A stretch of DNA of 64,000 nucleotides from Acidimicrobium ferrooxidans DSM 10331 (GCF_000023265.1 NC_013124.1:186001-250000), one strand, 5' to 3'. Counted from the first letter of the stretch, positions 49,305-57,875 are shown. A program made the numbers and translations. The notes: generated by a model from the sequence alone, not told the origin.

Positions 49305-50723
49305 GTGTCGACCATCGATCTCGCTGCGTATGTCGACGGCGTGAGCCTTGCGGCCGCGTTGCGCCGTCGCGAGGTGGGCGTCCTCGAGGTGCTCCAGGCG
49401 ACGCTGGAGCTGATCGACGAGCGCAACCCGGCGCTCGGGGCGATCGTGTGGCTGGACCGAGACGACGCCCGCCGCCGGGCGGAGCGGGCGGCTCGGCGCC
49501 TCGACGCCGACGACCCCGCACCGTTCCTCGGAGTCCCGCTGCCAGTGAAGGACCTGCACCCGGTTGCGGGATGGCCGATCACCTACGGCTCGTGGGGAGG
49601 TCCGGAGGGGGTGAGCGCCCGGAGTTCGATCGCCGTGGAGGCGCTCGAAGAGGCTGGGTTCGTCCTGGTCGGGCGCAGCGCGACACCGGAGCTCGGCGAA
49701 CTGCCCGCGACCGAAGGGGATCGCTACGGGGTCACGCGGAACCCGTGGGACCTGTCGCGCACCCCTGGCGGCTCGAGCGGTGGTGCGGCAGCAGCCGTGG
49801 CCGGCGGCATGGTCACCGTGGCCCATGGTTCGGACGGTGGCGGATCGCTCCGGATCCCCGCCGCTGCGTGCGGGCTCGTGGGGCTCAAGCCGAGCCGAGG
49901 TCGTGTGCCGGCGCGCTCGGCCCCCTGGTTCGGTCTCTCGACGGAAGGTGTCGTGACGCGCAGCATCCGTGACCAGGCGGCCTGTCTCGCGGTGCTCGCC
50001 GCTCCGCGTCGCGGTGCCTGGCTCCCGCAGCCGCCCGCTGGGTTCGGCGACGGTGGCTGGCACGTGGCGCCGACGCGCCTGCGTGTGGGGGTCGTCACCG
50101 AACCACCGTTCGGCCTCCCGATCGACGATGCCCGGCGGCTCGCGGTCGGCGAGGTTGCGCGTCTCGTCGCCGATCTCGGCCATGAGGTTCGGGAGGTGAC
50201 CCTCGCGTTGCCCGACGAGCTGATCGAGGCCGTCTCGGTGGTCGTTGGGGCAGGCGTCGCCGAGCACGACGATCTCGATTGGAGTCGGGTCGAGCCCCAT
50301 ACGGCGGCCGAGTACGAGCGGGCGAAGGCGTTGCCGGCGACCGAGCTGGTTCGCCAGCTCATGGTGCTCGAGCGCACGGGCTCAGACCTCGCGGCAGCCC
50401 TGCCAGGCGACGTCGACGTGCTCCTCACACCGACGACAGCGATCGCCCCTCCCCCGGTCGGTACGGTGCTCGAAGCGGCGCATGCGGCCGCCCACACCGG
50501 CCTCCCTGCGCTCGAGGTGGTGTCGCTCGCGATCTTCACCCTGCCGTGGAACATCGCTGGCCTGCCGGCGATCTCGCTCCCGACGCACCTCGACGTCGAT
50601 GGCTTGCCCATCGGCGTCCAGCTCGTCGGACCGCCCGCTGGCGAGGCGACGCTGCTCGCGCTCGGGGCGGCACTCGAGGAGGTCTACGAGTGGACCACCC
50701 GACGACCTCCCGTTCAGCGCTAG
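49305..50723 (+). CDS. Amidase signature family protein
   Basis: A 472-aa enzyme with the Ser-cisSer-Lys triad: Lys in L-P-V-K-D-L-H-P, the Gly/Ser-rich G-G-S-S-G-G-A-A-A-A and G-S-D-G-G-G-S-L-R-I-P-A segments. It hydrolyses an amide; the substrate cannot be predicted. Other family members include the GatA subunit, but GatB/GatC are not nearby and the N-terminus resembles stand-alone amidases. It is followed by an M20 peptidase gene. Confidence 0.9.
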   Translation: MSTIDLAAYVDGVSLAAALRRREVGVLEVLQATLELIDERNPALGAIVWLDRDDARRRAERAARRLDADDPAPFLGVPLPVKDLHPVAGWPITYGSWGGPEGVSARSSIAVEALEEAGFVLVGRSATPELGELPATEGDRYGVTRNPWDLSRTPGGSSGGAAAAVAGGMVTVAHGSDGGGSLRIPAAACGLVGLKPSRGRVPARSAPWFGLSTEGVVTRSIRDQAACLAVLAAPRRGAWLPQPPAGFGDGGWHVAPTRLRVGVVTEPPFGLPIDDARRLAVGEVARLVADLGHEVREVTLALPDELIEAVSVVVGAGVAEHDDLDWSRVEPHTAAEYERAKALPATELVRQLMVLERTGSDLAAALPGDVDVLLTPTTAIAPPPVGTVLEAAHAAAHTGLPALEVVSLAIFTLPWNIAGLPAISLPTHLDVDGLPIGVQLVGPPAGEATLLALGAALEEVYEWTTRRPPVQR

Positions 50724-50726
50724 CAT
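50721..50726 (+). promoter_or_regulatory. Candidate leaderless -10 for the M20 peptidase (TAGCAT)
   Basis: TAGCAT overlaps the end of the amidase gene and ends 8 nt before the ATG at 50735. Confidence 0.4.
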
Positions 50727-50734
50727 CCGAGCCC

Positions 50735-52144
50735 ATGACCCTTGCGGACCCTGTGTGGGTGCGCCGATGGCTCGAGGATCACGGTGTCGCGTTCCTCGAG
50801 CGCTTCGTCGCCCTGAACAGTCTCTCACCTGCGTTCGATCCGGAGTGGGAGCGCCACGGCACGCTCGCCGCCGCGATCGACCTCGCTGCGGAGACGGTCG
50901 AGGCCGCTGGTTTCGAAGGAACCGAGATCGTGCGCCAGACGATCCCCGGCCGATCGCCCGCCCTGGCGGTGCGCATCCCCGGGCGCGGGCACGGTACCGC
51001 CCTCGTCTACGGCCATCTGGACGTGCAGCCGGCCGTCGGCCCGTGGCGTGACGGGAGCGATCCCCATCGTGTGGTGCGTCACGGCGAGAGGCTGGTTGGC
51101 CGCGGCGTGGTCGATGACGGCTACAGCGTCGTGGCGGTTCTCGCCGCACTCGAGGGACTGCGGGCGATGGGCGCGGATGCCCCGACGGTGTGGGCACTCT
51201 TCGAGACCTCGGAAGAGAGCGGGAGCCCGGACCTCGATGCGCACCTCGACGCCCTCGCCCCGACCATCGGCCCGGTGGACCTCGTCGTCTGCTTGGACGC
51301 AGGCGGTCTCGACACAAAGCGGCTGTGGCTGACCTCGTCGCTTCGGGGCAACCTCGTGGTCGTCGTCGACATCGCCGTGCTCGACCATGGCATCCACTCC
51401 GGTGAGGCTGGAGGGGTCGTACCGGAGACCTTCCGGATCCTACGGGCCCTGCTCGAGCGGCTCGAGGATCCCGTCACCGGCGACATTCGTGTCGATGCCC
51501 TGCGATCTGCGGTCCCCGAGCCCGTGCGTGAGGCGGCCCGCGCCCTCGTCGAGGCGCTGGGAGATCCGTTCGCCGGTGCCTACCCCCTCCTCGAGGGCGT
51601 ACGCCTCGAGGGGGCGGACCCGGTCGAACGACTGCTCCGCCAGAGCTGGGGCACGGCGATCGCGCTCACCGGCATCGACGGGGTGCCGAGCGTGGACACG
51701 GGCGGCAACGTGCTGCGCCCGTCACTCACCGCCAAGCTGTCGGTGCGCATCCCACCCGACGTCGATGCGGTCCGCGCCCTCGATGCGTTGGTGGCGACCC
51801 TGAGCGCCGATCCTCCCAACGGCGCGCGTGTGCGCGTCACGCCGGAGGCCCCCGCGCAGGGCTGGGCGGGGGCGGCCCTCCCGGACTGGCTCGCCGATGC
51901 GCTGGCTCGCGGGTCGATCGCGAGCTTCGGTGAGCCCCCGCGATCGGTGGGGGTCGGTGGGTCGATCCCGTTCCTCGCGTCGCTGGGCGAGCGCTTCCCT
52001 GGCGTACCGATCGTCGCGACCGGAGCGCTCGCCCCGACGTCGAACGCGCACGGGCCCGACGAAGTGCTCGAGCTGCCGGCCGCGACCGGCGTGGCGGTCA
52101 GCCTGGCCGAGGCGCTCGGCGCACTCGCTCAGCGATCGTTCTGA
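50735..52144 (+). CDS. M20-family metallopeptidase (dipeptidase)
   Basis: A 469-aa protein. The zinc ligands are seen in Y-G-H-L-D-V-Q-P, then G-R-G-V-V-D-D-G and T-S-E-E-S-G-S (catalytic Glu and ligand), with H-G-I-H-S-G-E-A-G in the lid domain. This is the layout of carnosinase/ArgE-type M20 dipeptidases. The ATG at 50735 is preferred over the longer open frame because the family begins there. The end overlaps the convergent mrp gene by 16 bp. Confidence 0.9.
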   Translation: MTLADPVWVRRWLEDHGVAFLERFVALNSLSPAFDPEWERHGTLAAAIDLAAETVEAAGFEGTEIVRQTIPGRSPALAVRIPGRGHGTALVYGHLDVQPAVGPWRDGSDPHRVVRHGERLVGRGVVDDGYSVVAVLAALEGLRAMGADAPTVWALFETSEESGSPDLDAHLDALAPTIGPVDLVVCLDAGGLDTKRLWLTSSLRGNLVVVVDIAVLDHGIHSGEAGGVVPETFRILRALLERLEDPVTGDIRVDALRSAVPEPVREAARALVEALGDPFAGAYPLLEGVRLEGADPVERLLRQSWGTAIALTGIDGVPSVDTGGNVLRPSLTAKLSVRIPPDVDAVRALDALVATLSADPPNGARVRVTPEAPAQGWAGAALPDWLADALARGSIASFGEPPRSVGVGGSIPFLASLGERFPGVPIVATGALAPTSNAHGPDEVLELPAATGVAVSLAEALGALAQRSF

Positions 52145-53235
52145 GGCTGTGCCAGCCGAGCGTAAGCCCACAGGCGGGCGGAGCAGTGGTCGGAGCGTGC
52201 GGCGAGCTCTCTGGTGATGGTCTCGGCCACCACACGCACATCGTCGTCGACGAGACCGATCGGGAGCGTGGCGAGCAGCGGTACGCCGAGGCGCTGCGCG
52301 AGCAAGGTTCCGCCCCCTTCTCCGAAGGGTCGGATGAGGTCTCCGTGTTCGCATCGGAGCCAGGACAGGTTCTCGATGACGCCGAGGACGTCGAGGTTCG
52401 CCTTGCGGGCAAAGGTCCCAGCACGTACGGCGACCTCGACGGCGAGCGGGGAGGGCGTGGTGACCACGACCACCCGGGCATCTGGCAGCAGGCGTGCCAG
52501 CGCGAGCGGGACGTCGCCCGTGCCCGGCGGCAGATCCACGACGAGGGTGCTGGGCTGGCCCCAGGCGACGTCGGCCACGAAGTGCTCGAGCGCGCGAGCG
52601 AGCATGGGGCCTCGCCACATGATGGCGTCGTCGGCGTCGTCGACGAGGAGCCCCATGGACACGAGTCGGAGTTCGCCGTCGTCGACCTCGATGCGGGCCG
52701 GCTCGATCTCCCAGCGATCGCTGGTCCCTCGCGCGACGAGGCGTTCGCGTCGTTCGGTGAGGTGGGGCTGCGAGAAGCCCCAGATGTCGGCGTCCAGCAG
52801 TCCGACCGCGTTGCCACCGTGTGTCAGCGCACGTGCCAGGGCGTGCGCCACCGTCGACTTGCCGACACCGCCCTTGCCCGAGGCGACGGCGATGACGTCG
52901 GTGCCGAGCAGCGCGGCCGGAACCTCGGCCCGGCGCTGAGCTGCGGCCCGCGCGGCGCGCATGGCGCGCGCACGTCCGGCATGGTCGAGTTCGGTTTCGT
53001 CGACGATGAGCGATCGTCCGGGGGCGAGCTCGTCGACGATGGCCCCGATCTCCCCTCGGAAGCGAGCGCGCGCTGGACAGCCGAGCGTGGTGAGGGCGAT
53101 CCCCACGCGAACCGTCGTTGCCGTGACCGTGACATCGCCGAGCATGCCGAGTTCGGAGAGGGTCGCGTCGAGCTCAGGGTCGCGAATCGCGCCGATGCGA
53201 GCTCGGAGTTCGTCGATGTCGACGCCGGCCGTCAT
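52129..53235 (-). CDS. Mrp/NBP35-family Fe-S carrier ATPase
   Basis: A 368-aa protein. An N-terminal DUF59/MIP18-like domain (residues 1-100, R-I-G-A-I-R-D-P-E-L-D) is followed by the P-loop domain with G-K-G-G-V-G-K-S-T-V, D-L-P-P-G-T-G-D and L-G-V-I-E-N-L-S-W. Mrp proteins hold and transfer iron-sulfur clusters. The usual C-x-x-C is reduced to a single Cys in L-R-C-E-H-G, which may affect cluster binding. Its start overlaps the NUDIX stop. Confidence 0.88.
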   Translation of the reverse strand: MTAGVDIDELRARIGAIRDPELDATLSELGMLGDVTVTATTVRVGIALTTLGCPARARFRGEIGAIVDELAPGRSLIVDETELDHAGRARAMRAARAAAQRRAEVPAALLGTDVIAVASGKGGVGKSTVAHALARALTHGGNAVGLLDADIWGFSQPHLTERRERLVARGTSDRWEIEPARIEVDDGELRLVSMGLLVDDADDAIMWRGPMLARALEHFVADVAWGQPSTLVVDLPPGTGDVPLALARLLPDARVVVVTTPSPLAVEVAVRAGTFARKANLDVLGVIENLSWLRCEHGDLIRPFGEGGGTLLAQRLGVPLLATLPIGLVDDDVRVVAETITRELAARSDHCSARLWAYARLAQPQNDR

Positions 53236-54047
53236 GGCTCACCCGCCGACTCGACCGGCAGTGTCTCGCCAGGGGCGAGTCGCGTGGGCTCGACGAGCCC
53301 ATAGCGTGGGTCGCCGGGCAAGAGGATGCGAACGACGTCGCCGTCGCGCCAGAGGCGCGGCTCGATCCGCGGCACCCGCTCGAGCGCTCGGGCCCGTGCG
53401 AGTGCCTCGGCGACCGAGCCCACGTCGGCGAGGAACGTGACGTTCGCCACCGTCGGCGGGACCATGGGGAGCGCACCTGCCTCGTGGTCTCGGAGGGCTT
53501 GGCTCGGCGCGAGCCAGCGAGCCTCGGTGACCTCCCCGGCGTCGGCGGACGCGTCCTGGTCGCTCGGCGCTGCTGCCACGAAGAAGCGCGTGTCGAAGCG
53601 CCGTGGACTCCCAGCCGGGGTCACCCAGTGGGCGACGTAGCCGAGCACGGCCACGTCGATTCCCTCGACCGCTCGCACGACCTCGCGGAAGCCGATGGTG
53701 CCGGCGAGCAGACGCTGGCGCAGTTCGCCCAGACGATCGGCCCCGAGCGACACCTGGGCACCCAACAGCACGCCCGCTTCTTCGAACGCTTCGCGGACCG
53801 CGGCGACACCGAGGGCCGCAGCACGGGGCTCGTCGGGCATGTGCGCTGCGAGGTCGGCACCCGAGCGCACGAGACCGTCGGCGACGAGCGCTTCGTCCTC
53901 GGCGTCGAGCGACCCGCCCGGGAACACGTAGGTGCTCGCGACGAACGCGGCGTCCTTCGATCGACGGAGCATGAGCACCTCGAGCCCGGTCGTCGGGTTG
54001 TCGCGCAGCACCATCACCGTCGAGGCGGGACGAAGTTCGTCAGTCAC
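53232..54047 (-). CDS. NUDIX hydrolase, long NUDT19-like form
   Basis: A 271-aa protein. The NUDIX box is A-A-V-R-E-A-F-E-E-A-G-V-L-L, preceded by V-F-P-G-G-S-L-D, with about 35 extra residues between the first Gly pair and the box, as in the NUDT19/RP2p group, some of which act on CoA. The GTG/ATG end overlaps the mrp start. Substrate not determined. Confidence 0.85.
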   Translation of the reverse strand: MTDELRPASTVMVLRDNPTTGLEVLMLRRSKDAAFVASTYVFPGGSLDAEDEALVADGLVRSGADLAAHMPDEPRAAALGVAAVREAFEEAGVLLGAQVSLGADRLGELRQRLLAGTIGFREVVRAVEGIDVAVLGYVAHWVTPAGSPRRFDTRFFVAAAPSDQDASADAGEVTEARWLAPSQALRDHEAGALPMVPPTVANVTFLADVGSVAEALARARALERVPRIEPRLWRDGDVVRILLPGDPRYGLVEPTRLAPGETLPVESAGEP

Positions 54048-54124
54048 TGGTCGGGAAGGCGGGATTTGAACCCGCGACCTCAGCGTCCCGAACGCTGCGC
54101 GCTGCCAAACTGCGCTACTTCCCG
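54048..54124 (-). tRNA. tRNA-Pro (anticodon CGG)
   Basis: Cloverleaf of 77 nt including an encoded CCA. Acceptor stem CGGGAAG/CTTCCCG, D stem GCGC/GCGC, anticodon stem CAGCG/CGCTG with loop TTCGGGA (anticodon CGG at 54088-54090), T stem GCGGG/CCCGC with loop TTCAAAT. The anticodon reads CCG codons, common in this GC-rich genome. No integrase or att duplication is seen beside it. Confidence 0.97.
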
Positions 54125-54136
54125 GTGTGGCTTAGT

Positions 54137-54607
54137 CTACGCCAGCTCCTCCGGGGCTGCTGCGCCAGCGACGCCGAGCGCGACGGAGCTCGCCGGCACC
54201 GGCGCCAGGACGGGCTGGTAGGAGTGGTCGATGAACACACCGCCCTCGAGGACCTCGCGGACGGCCGTCCGGATGAGGACCGGGCTTGCGGGCCTCACGA
54301 CGAAGCCGTCGACACGAGCGCGTTTGGCCGTGAAGACGTCCGCCCGACGATCGAGCAGCAGCAGGACGCGCGTCGGCCGGAGTCGGCCGGCGTCGGCTTC
54401 GAGCCGAAGGTCCACCGTGCAGGCGATACCGCCCATCGTGCCGATGTGGGCGTCGAGCACGACGAGTTCGGGGTCGAGTTCGGCGACCGCACGCCGAACG
54501 CGACGTCCTTCGTCCACGCCCCAGAGTTCGTAGTCGCCGTCGGCGAGTGTTGCAACGAGCTCGTCGCGGACTTCCGGAGCGTCGGTTGCGATCAGGATCC
54601 GTGCCAT
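54137..54607 (-). CDS. Orphan receiver-domain protein
   Basis: A 156-aa protein with a receiver domain: Asp52 in V-V-L-D-A-H-I-G, but the first acidic pocket is T-D-A rather than D-D and the conserved Lys is replaced (V-R-P). The last 35 residues are Pro/Ala/Val-rich. No DNA-binding domain and no kinase neighbour. It may signal through protein contact. TAGGAT ends 9 nt before the ATG. Confidence 0.7.
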   Translation of the reverse strand: MARILIATDAPEVRDELVATLADGDYELWGVDEGRRVRRAVAELDPELVVLDAHIGTMGGIACTVDLRLEADAGRLRPTRVLLLLDRRADVFTAKRARVDGFVVRPASPVLIRTAVREVLEGGVFIDHSYQPVLAPVPASSVALGVAGAAAPEELA

Positions 54608-54616
54608 GCGCCGATG

Positions 54617-54622
54617 ATCCTA
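54617..54622 (-). promoter_or_regulatory. Candidate leaderless -10 for the orphan receiver (TAGGAT)
   Basis: TAGGAT on the minus strand ends 9 nt before the ATG at 54607. Confidence 0.4.
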
Positions 54623-55681
54623 GTGTTCGGGGCTCGCAGATTCCAGCTCGCGCTCGCCAAGCCGTGCGCCGAGGCGTCCGAGGGCCTCGACCGACGCGAT
54701 CGGCTCGGCGAGATCGTCGACCGCGAGTAGGTCGACCGGGCCGAGGGTCTCGCGCACGCGCCCGAGACCGCCTCGGCGTGCGTCGAGGAGTCCCATGGCA
54801 GCGCGACGCAGGTCCGGAGGCGCGTCGGGGTCGCTCGGGAGCGAGCCGAGATCGGGCGGCAGACGGTTGACGACCACGGCGCGAACGTCGCGTTCGAGCT
54901 CACCGAGCGCCGTGCGCAGCCGACCCGCCACCGCCATGGCGTCCTCGTGGATCGTGGTCACGAGCAGGTAGCCCGTTCTCGCGGAGGCGAGCAGCTCCTC
55001 GGTCTGGGTGGCGCGCTCGCGAAAGGCCCCTTCGAGTCCTCCGAACGCCTGGAAGAACGCGATAGTGTCGTCGACCACTTGGGCGCCCACCACAGAGGCG
55101 ATCTGACGAACGAGGCTGCGGGTGGCGAGTGCCAGCGGTCGCAACAGGAGCGGCGGTTGGCGAAGGAGGAGACGAAAGACCCGATTGTCGAGGAATCGGG
55201 CGAGTCGACTCGGTGCGTGCAGGAAGTCGATGGCCCACTGCGCGGGCGGTGTGTCGACCACGATGACGTCGTAGCGGCCCGTGGCTCGCAGCTCCCACAG
55301 GCGCTCGAAGGCCATGTACTCCTGGGTCCCCGACAGTCGTGAGACGAGGCTCGCGTAGACCGGACTCGAGAGGACCTCGGCGACCTGCTCGGGCGAGTTC
55401 GCCCCTCGCCGGACCATCGCCTCGAAGGTAGCCTGGGCGTCCAGCATGACCACGTCGAAGCGTGCGCTCCCCACCTCGACGGTGACCGGGTCGTTGCCGA
55501 CCCCCACGAGGCCGAGCGCGTCCGCAAGGCGTCTGGCCGGATCGACGGTGAGTACGCACGTTCGCCGCGAACTCGCAAGGAGTGCGCCGATGGCAGCCGC
55601 CGTCGTCGTCTTGCCGACGCCGCCCGCCCCGACCACCACGATCGTCTCGAACGGCTGGAGTGCACCGGTGAGCGTCGTCAC
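54620..55681 (-). CDS. ArsA/Get3-like ATPase, second of a pair
   Basis: A 353-aa P-loop ATPase. Walker A G-A-G-G-V-G-K-T-T-T, then L-T-V-D-P-A-R-R-L-A-D-A-L, and V-I-V-V-D-T-P-P-A, the ArsA/GET3 hallmarks. No arsenic-binding Cys set is visible, so a role in arsenite export is unlikely. The GTG at 55681 overlaps the upstream ATPase's stop. A tandem ArsA-like pair beside whiB is a known actinobacterial arrangement; related pairs form heterodimers. Confidence 0.87.
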   Translation of the reverse strand: MTTLTGALQPFETIVVVGAGGVGKTTTAAAIGALLASSRRTCVLTVDPARRLADALGLVGVGNDPVTVEVGSARFDVVMLDAQATFEAMVRRGANSPEQVAEVLSSPVYASLVSRLSGTQEYMAFERLWELRATGRYDVIVVDTPPAQWAIDFLHAPSRLARFLDNRVFRLLLRQPPLLLRPLALATRSLVRQIASVVGAQVVDDTIAFFQAFGGLEGAFRERATQTEELLASARTGYLLVTTIHEDAMAVAGRLRTALGELERDVRAVVVNRLPPDLGSLPSDPDAPPDLRRAAMGLLDARRGGLGRVRETLGPVDLLAVDDLAEPIASVEALGRLGARLGERELESASPEH

Positions 55682-56529
55682 GGCTCGACCTGCTCGAGGT
55701 GGTCGGCCAGCGCGTCGAGGAAGTGGCCGTGGGGAACGAGATCGAGGTGCGGCAGGACGAAGCTGCGCGCTCCGAGGACGTCGCGGGCCCCTTCGAGCTG
55801 CGTCTGGGCGAGCGCCCACCGCTGGCGGAGGTAGCTGGCGGCGGTTGCCTCTCGAGAGCCTGGTCGAGCTGATCCCGCAGGCGGCGCAAGGGGCATCTGA
55901 TTGACCACGACCGAGAGGACGTTGATGTCGGCGCGCGTCGGGAGCGCCTCGAGGAGCTCGCGCGTCTCGGCGATCGGCGTCTCCTCTGGGATGGTCACGA
56001 CGAGGGCTCCGGTGGTGTCGTGGTCTCCTAGGAGTTCGATGACCTCGGCGCTCTGCTGGGCGATCGGTCCATCGGACGCGATATCGGCGAGCCCCTCGGG
56101 AGAACTCAGCAAGGAGAGGGCATGGCCGGACGCTGGCGCGTCGAGGATCACGAGATCCAGGGTCGCCGCGTTGACGAGCTGCTTGACCTTGGCGAGCAGG
56201 AGGAGGTCGCGAATACCCGGGATCGCGGTCGCGACGGCGTCGAGCACCCCGGCCTGCACCAGCCGCCCGGCGAGGGCGCCGAAGCCGTGCGTCTCGAGGT
56301 ATTCGAGCATCACTGCCTCGGGGCGCAGGGTGACCGCGCGAACCTCGGGGTGCTGGCGCGGTGCGTCGTCGACGTGGACGACGAGCGGTCGAAGGCCTGC
56401 ACGCTCGGCCAAGAGGCCGACGAGGAGGGACACGGTCGTCTTGCCCGTCCCGCCTTTGCCGGTGACGATGACGAGTCGAGGGTCGCCGACGAGCGCGCCG
56501 AGACGGATGCGCGCGGTGTCGACGTCCAT
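55678..56529 (-). CDS. ArsA/Get3-like ATPase, first of a pair
   Basis: A 283-aa ATPase with Walker A T-G-K-G-G-T-G-K-T-T and D-L-V-I-L-D-A-P-A-S-G-H, where the His after S-G is typical of ArsA proteins. The signature Asp in switch I is V-H-V-D-D-A. Likely forms a complex with the second ATPase; the physiological cargo is unknown. TAGGGT ends 6 nt before its ATG. Confidence 0.86.
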   Translation of the reverse strand: MDVDTARIRLGALVGDPRLVIVTGKGGTGKTTVSLLVGLLAERAGLRPLVVHVDDAPRQHPEVRAVTLRPEAVMLEYLETHGFGALAGRLVQAGVLDAVATAIPGIRDLLLLAKVKQLVNAATLDLVILDAPASGHALSLLSSPEGLADIASDGPIAQQSAEVIELLGDHDTTGALVVTIPEETPIAETRELLEALPTRADINVLSVVVNQMPLAPPAGSARPGSREATAASYLRQRWALAQTQLEGARDVLGARSFVLPHLDLVPHGHFLDALADHLEQVEP

Positions 56530-56535
56530 GCCTCC

Positions 56536-56541
56536 ACCCTA
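56536..56541 (-). promoter_or_regulatory. Candidate leaderless -10 for the ArsA-like pair (TAGGGT)
   Basis: TAGGGT on the minus strand ends 6 nt before the ATG at 56529. GGAGG overlaps the same spacer, so a very short leader is also possible. Confidence 0.35.
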
Positions 56542-56575
56542 GAGCCGGCGCAGGGCTCGAGCATGTGCACACAGT

Positions 56576-56593
56576 TGTGACGCGGACGTCACA
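56576..56593. promoter_or_regulatory. Inverted repeat TGTGACG-CGGA-CGTCACA
   Basis: A perfect 7-bp inverted repeat 47 bp upstream of the ArsA-like gene start. The half sites TGTGA/TCACA resemble Crp/Fnr-family sites, but their spacing is 8 rather than 6 nt. Confidence 0.45.
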
Positions 56594-57005
56594 CGACCCT
56601 TGACAGCCCGAGCGAAGGCTGCATAGGCTGCCCGACAAGAGGTACGGACAAAGCGACGAGGTGGATGGAGTGGACGGGGCGTGTCGTCGTGACCGACTCG
56701 GAGGGGCGGTGCGAAGATGATGCGGCTGATGTCGAGCAGGAGCGGCGTGCTGGAGGGGGGCGAGTGAGCCGACGTGCTCGGTGTGTGGAGATCGACCGGG
56801 CTCCGATGTACGCCTCGGCGATCGAGTCGACTCGGGCGCTCGCTGGGCACCATGCCATGGCGATGCGGGGAGCGACCCCTCGGGCGTGGGGCGTAGAACG
56901 CTCCCGTGCACAGGCGAGCATGTGGTGTGGGCGTCGCCGGTGCGCGTGGGGGTGCTCGCACGTTCGCCGCATCAGATGGTCGGCGGGTGGGCGCGTGTGA
57001 GGTCG

Positions 57006-57022
57006 ATACCGACAGTCGGTAT
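57006..57022. promoter_or_regulatory. Inverted repeat ATACCGAC-A-GTCGGTAT before whiB
   Basis: A perfect 8-bp inverted repeat with a 1-nt centre, about 70 bp upstream of the whiB ATG. The ATACC/GGTAT ends resemble sites of Rrf2-type Fe-S regulators; TetR-type operators are an alternative. Confidence 0.5.
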
Positions 57023-57092
57023 GGCTACGTTGGCGTAGGGTGGTCTGACGTCGTGGCGTCGGACCGATCGATGAGCTGGAGGGGGGCGTGCT

Positions 57093-57365
57093 ATGCGATC
57101 GGAGTCCTGGAGGGAGCGAGCCCAGTGTCGGGGAGTCGGGTTCGACGTCTTCTTCCCGCCGGAAGATCCTCGCATGGAAGGGCTCGCACAGCGACGACAG
57201 CGCGAGGCGTCAGCCAAGCGGATTTGTGCGCGGTGCCCGGTCGCGGGAGAGTGCCTCGAATGGGCGCTGGAAAATCGAGAGACGCGCGGCATCTGGGGCG
57301 GACGTACGGAACTTGAACGCAAGGCCATCTTGCGCGCCCAGCGTCGCGTGCGACTCGTCGTGTGA
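57093..57365 (+). CDS. WhiB-family Fe-S regulator
   Basis: A 90-aa [4Fe-4S] protein. The four cluster cysteines are Cys12, Cys45, Cys48 and Cys54 (C-x-x-C-x5-C), followed by the G-I-W-G-G turn and a basic tail for DNA binding (R-A-Q-R-R-V-R). These proteins work with the principal sigma factor and sense oxygen or nitric oxide. The place next to an ArsA-like pair is that of WhiB4, but I do not assign a number. GGAGGGGGG precedes the ATG. Confidence 0.93.
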   Translation: MRSESWRERAQCRGVGFDVFFPPEDPRMEGLAQRRQREASAKRICARCPVAGECLEWALENRETRGIWGGRTELERKAILRAQRRVRLVV

Positions 57366-57391
57366 TCCCGGGCCTGATCGAGGGCATGCGG

Positions 57392-57397
57392 TATACT
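57392..57397 (+). promoter_or_regulatory. Candidate -10 TATACT before the HesB/IscA gene
   Basis: TATACT is close to the consensus for the main sigma factor. A leader of about 45 nt would follow. A -35 is not obvious. Confidence 0.45.
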
Positions 57398-57449
57398 TTG
57401 GACAGGCACGCTGGTTGGGCAATCGGCTGCACCAAGGTGAGGAGGGCTC

Positions 57450-57812
57450 ATGGCAGTCACGAGTGTGAAGATCGGTAAGCGCCCTTCGGTGATCTCGCTG
57501 ACGGATTCGGCGGTTCGCAAGGTCGCCGAGTTGATCGCGCAGGAGGACGACGCCGCGTCATTGTTCCTTCGTGTGGCGGTGGCGCCCGGGGGCTGCTCTG
57601 GTTATAGCTACGACATGTTCTTCGATTCCGAGCGTGCGAGCGATGACATCGAAGCAGAGTTCGGTGGAGTGCGGGTCGTGGTCGATCCGCAGTCGGCAGA
57701 GTTGATTCGTGGCTCTGTCCTCGACTTCGTCGATGGTCTGCAGGGAGCTGGGTTCCACATCTCGAATCCGAACGCAACGCGCACGTGCGGCTGCGGTTCG
57801 TCGTTCTCCTAA
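57450..57812 (+). CDS. HesB/IscA-type Fe-S assembly protein
   Basis: A 120-aa A-type carrier that delivers iron-sulfur clusters. The three cysteines are in G-G-C-S-G-Y-S-Y and T-C-G-C-G-S-S-F, with D-F-V-D in between, as in ErpA/IscA. AAGGTGAGGAGG is just upstream of the ATG. The gene lies beside whiB, an Fe-S protein, and near mrp, another Fe-S factor. A strong terminator follows. Confidence 0.92.
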   Translation: MAVTSVKIGKRPSVISLTDSAVRKVAELIAQEDDAASLFLRVAVAPGGCSGYSYDMFFDSERASDDIEAEFGGVRVVVDPQSAELIRGSVLDFVDGLQGAGFHISNPNATRTCGCGSSFS

Positions 57813-57834
57813 CCCGCCTCGTTCGGTCTCGTCA

Positions 57835-57875
57835 CGAGCCGGGCAGCCCTCTGGGGCTGCCCGGCTCGTTGCTGT
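57835..57875 (+). terminator. Strong terminator after the HesB/IscA gene
   Basis: A perfect 15-bp stem CGAGCCGGGCAGCCC with loop TCTG and its complement (57835-57868), then TTGCTGTG. It closes the whiB-hesB unit. Confidence 0.85.

Larger units (their letters stand above)
56530..57092. other. 563-bp divergent region between the ArsA-like pair and whiB
   Basis: No convincing gene; a 111-codon ATG frame on the plus strand is Arg-rich and unlike any family. It holds two perfect palindromes, listed separately, so it is probably a control region for both flanking units. Confidence 0.45.

Noticed and set aside
54048-54124. tRNA-Pro as an integration site for a mobile element
   Set aside because: No integrase, no repeated 3' tRNA end and ordinary housekeeping genes on both sides.
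56665-57000. 111-codon plus-strand frame before whiB
   Set aside because: Arg-rich, no conserved motif, and it spans what looks like a control region with palindromes.
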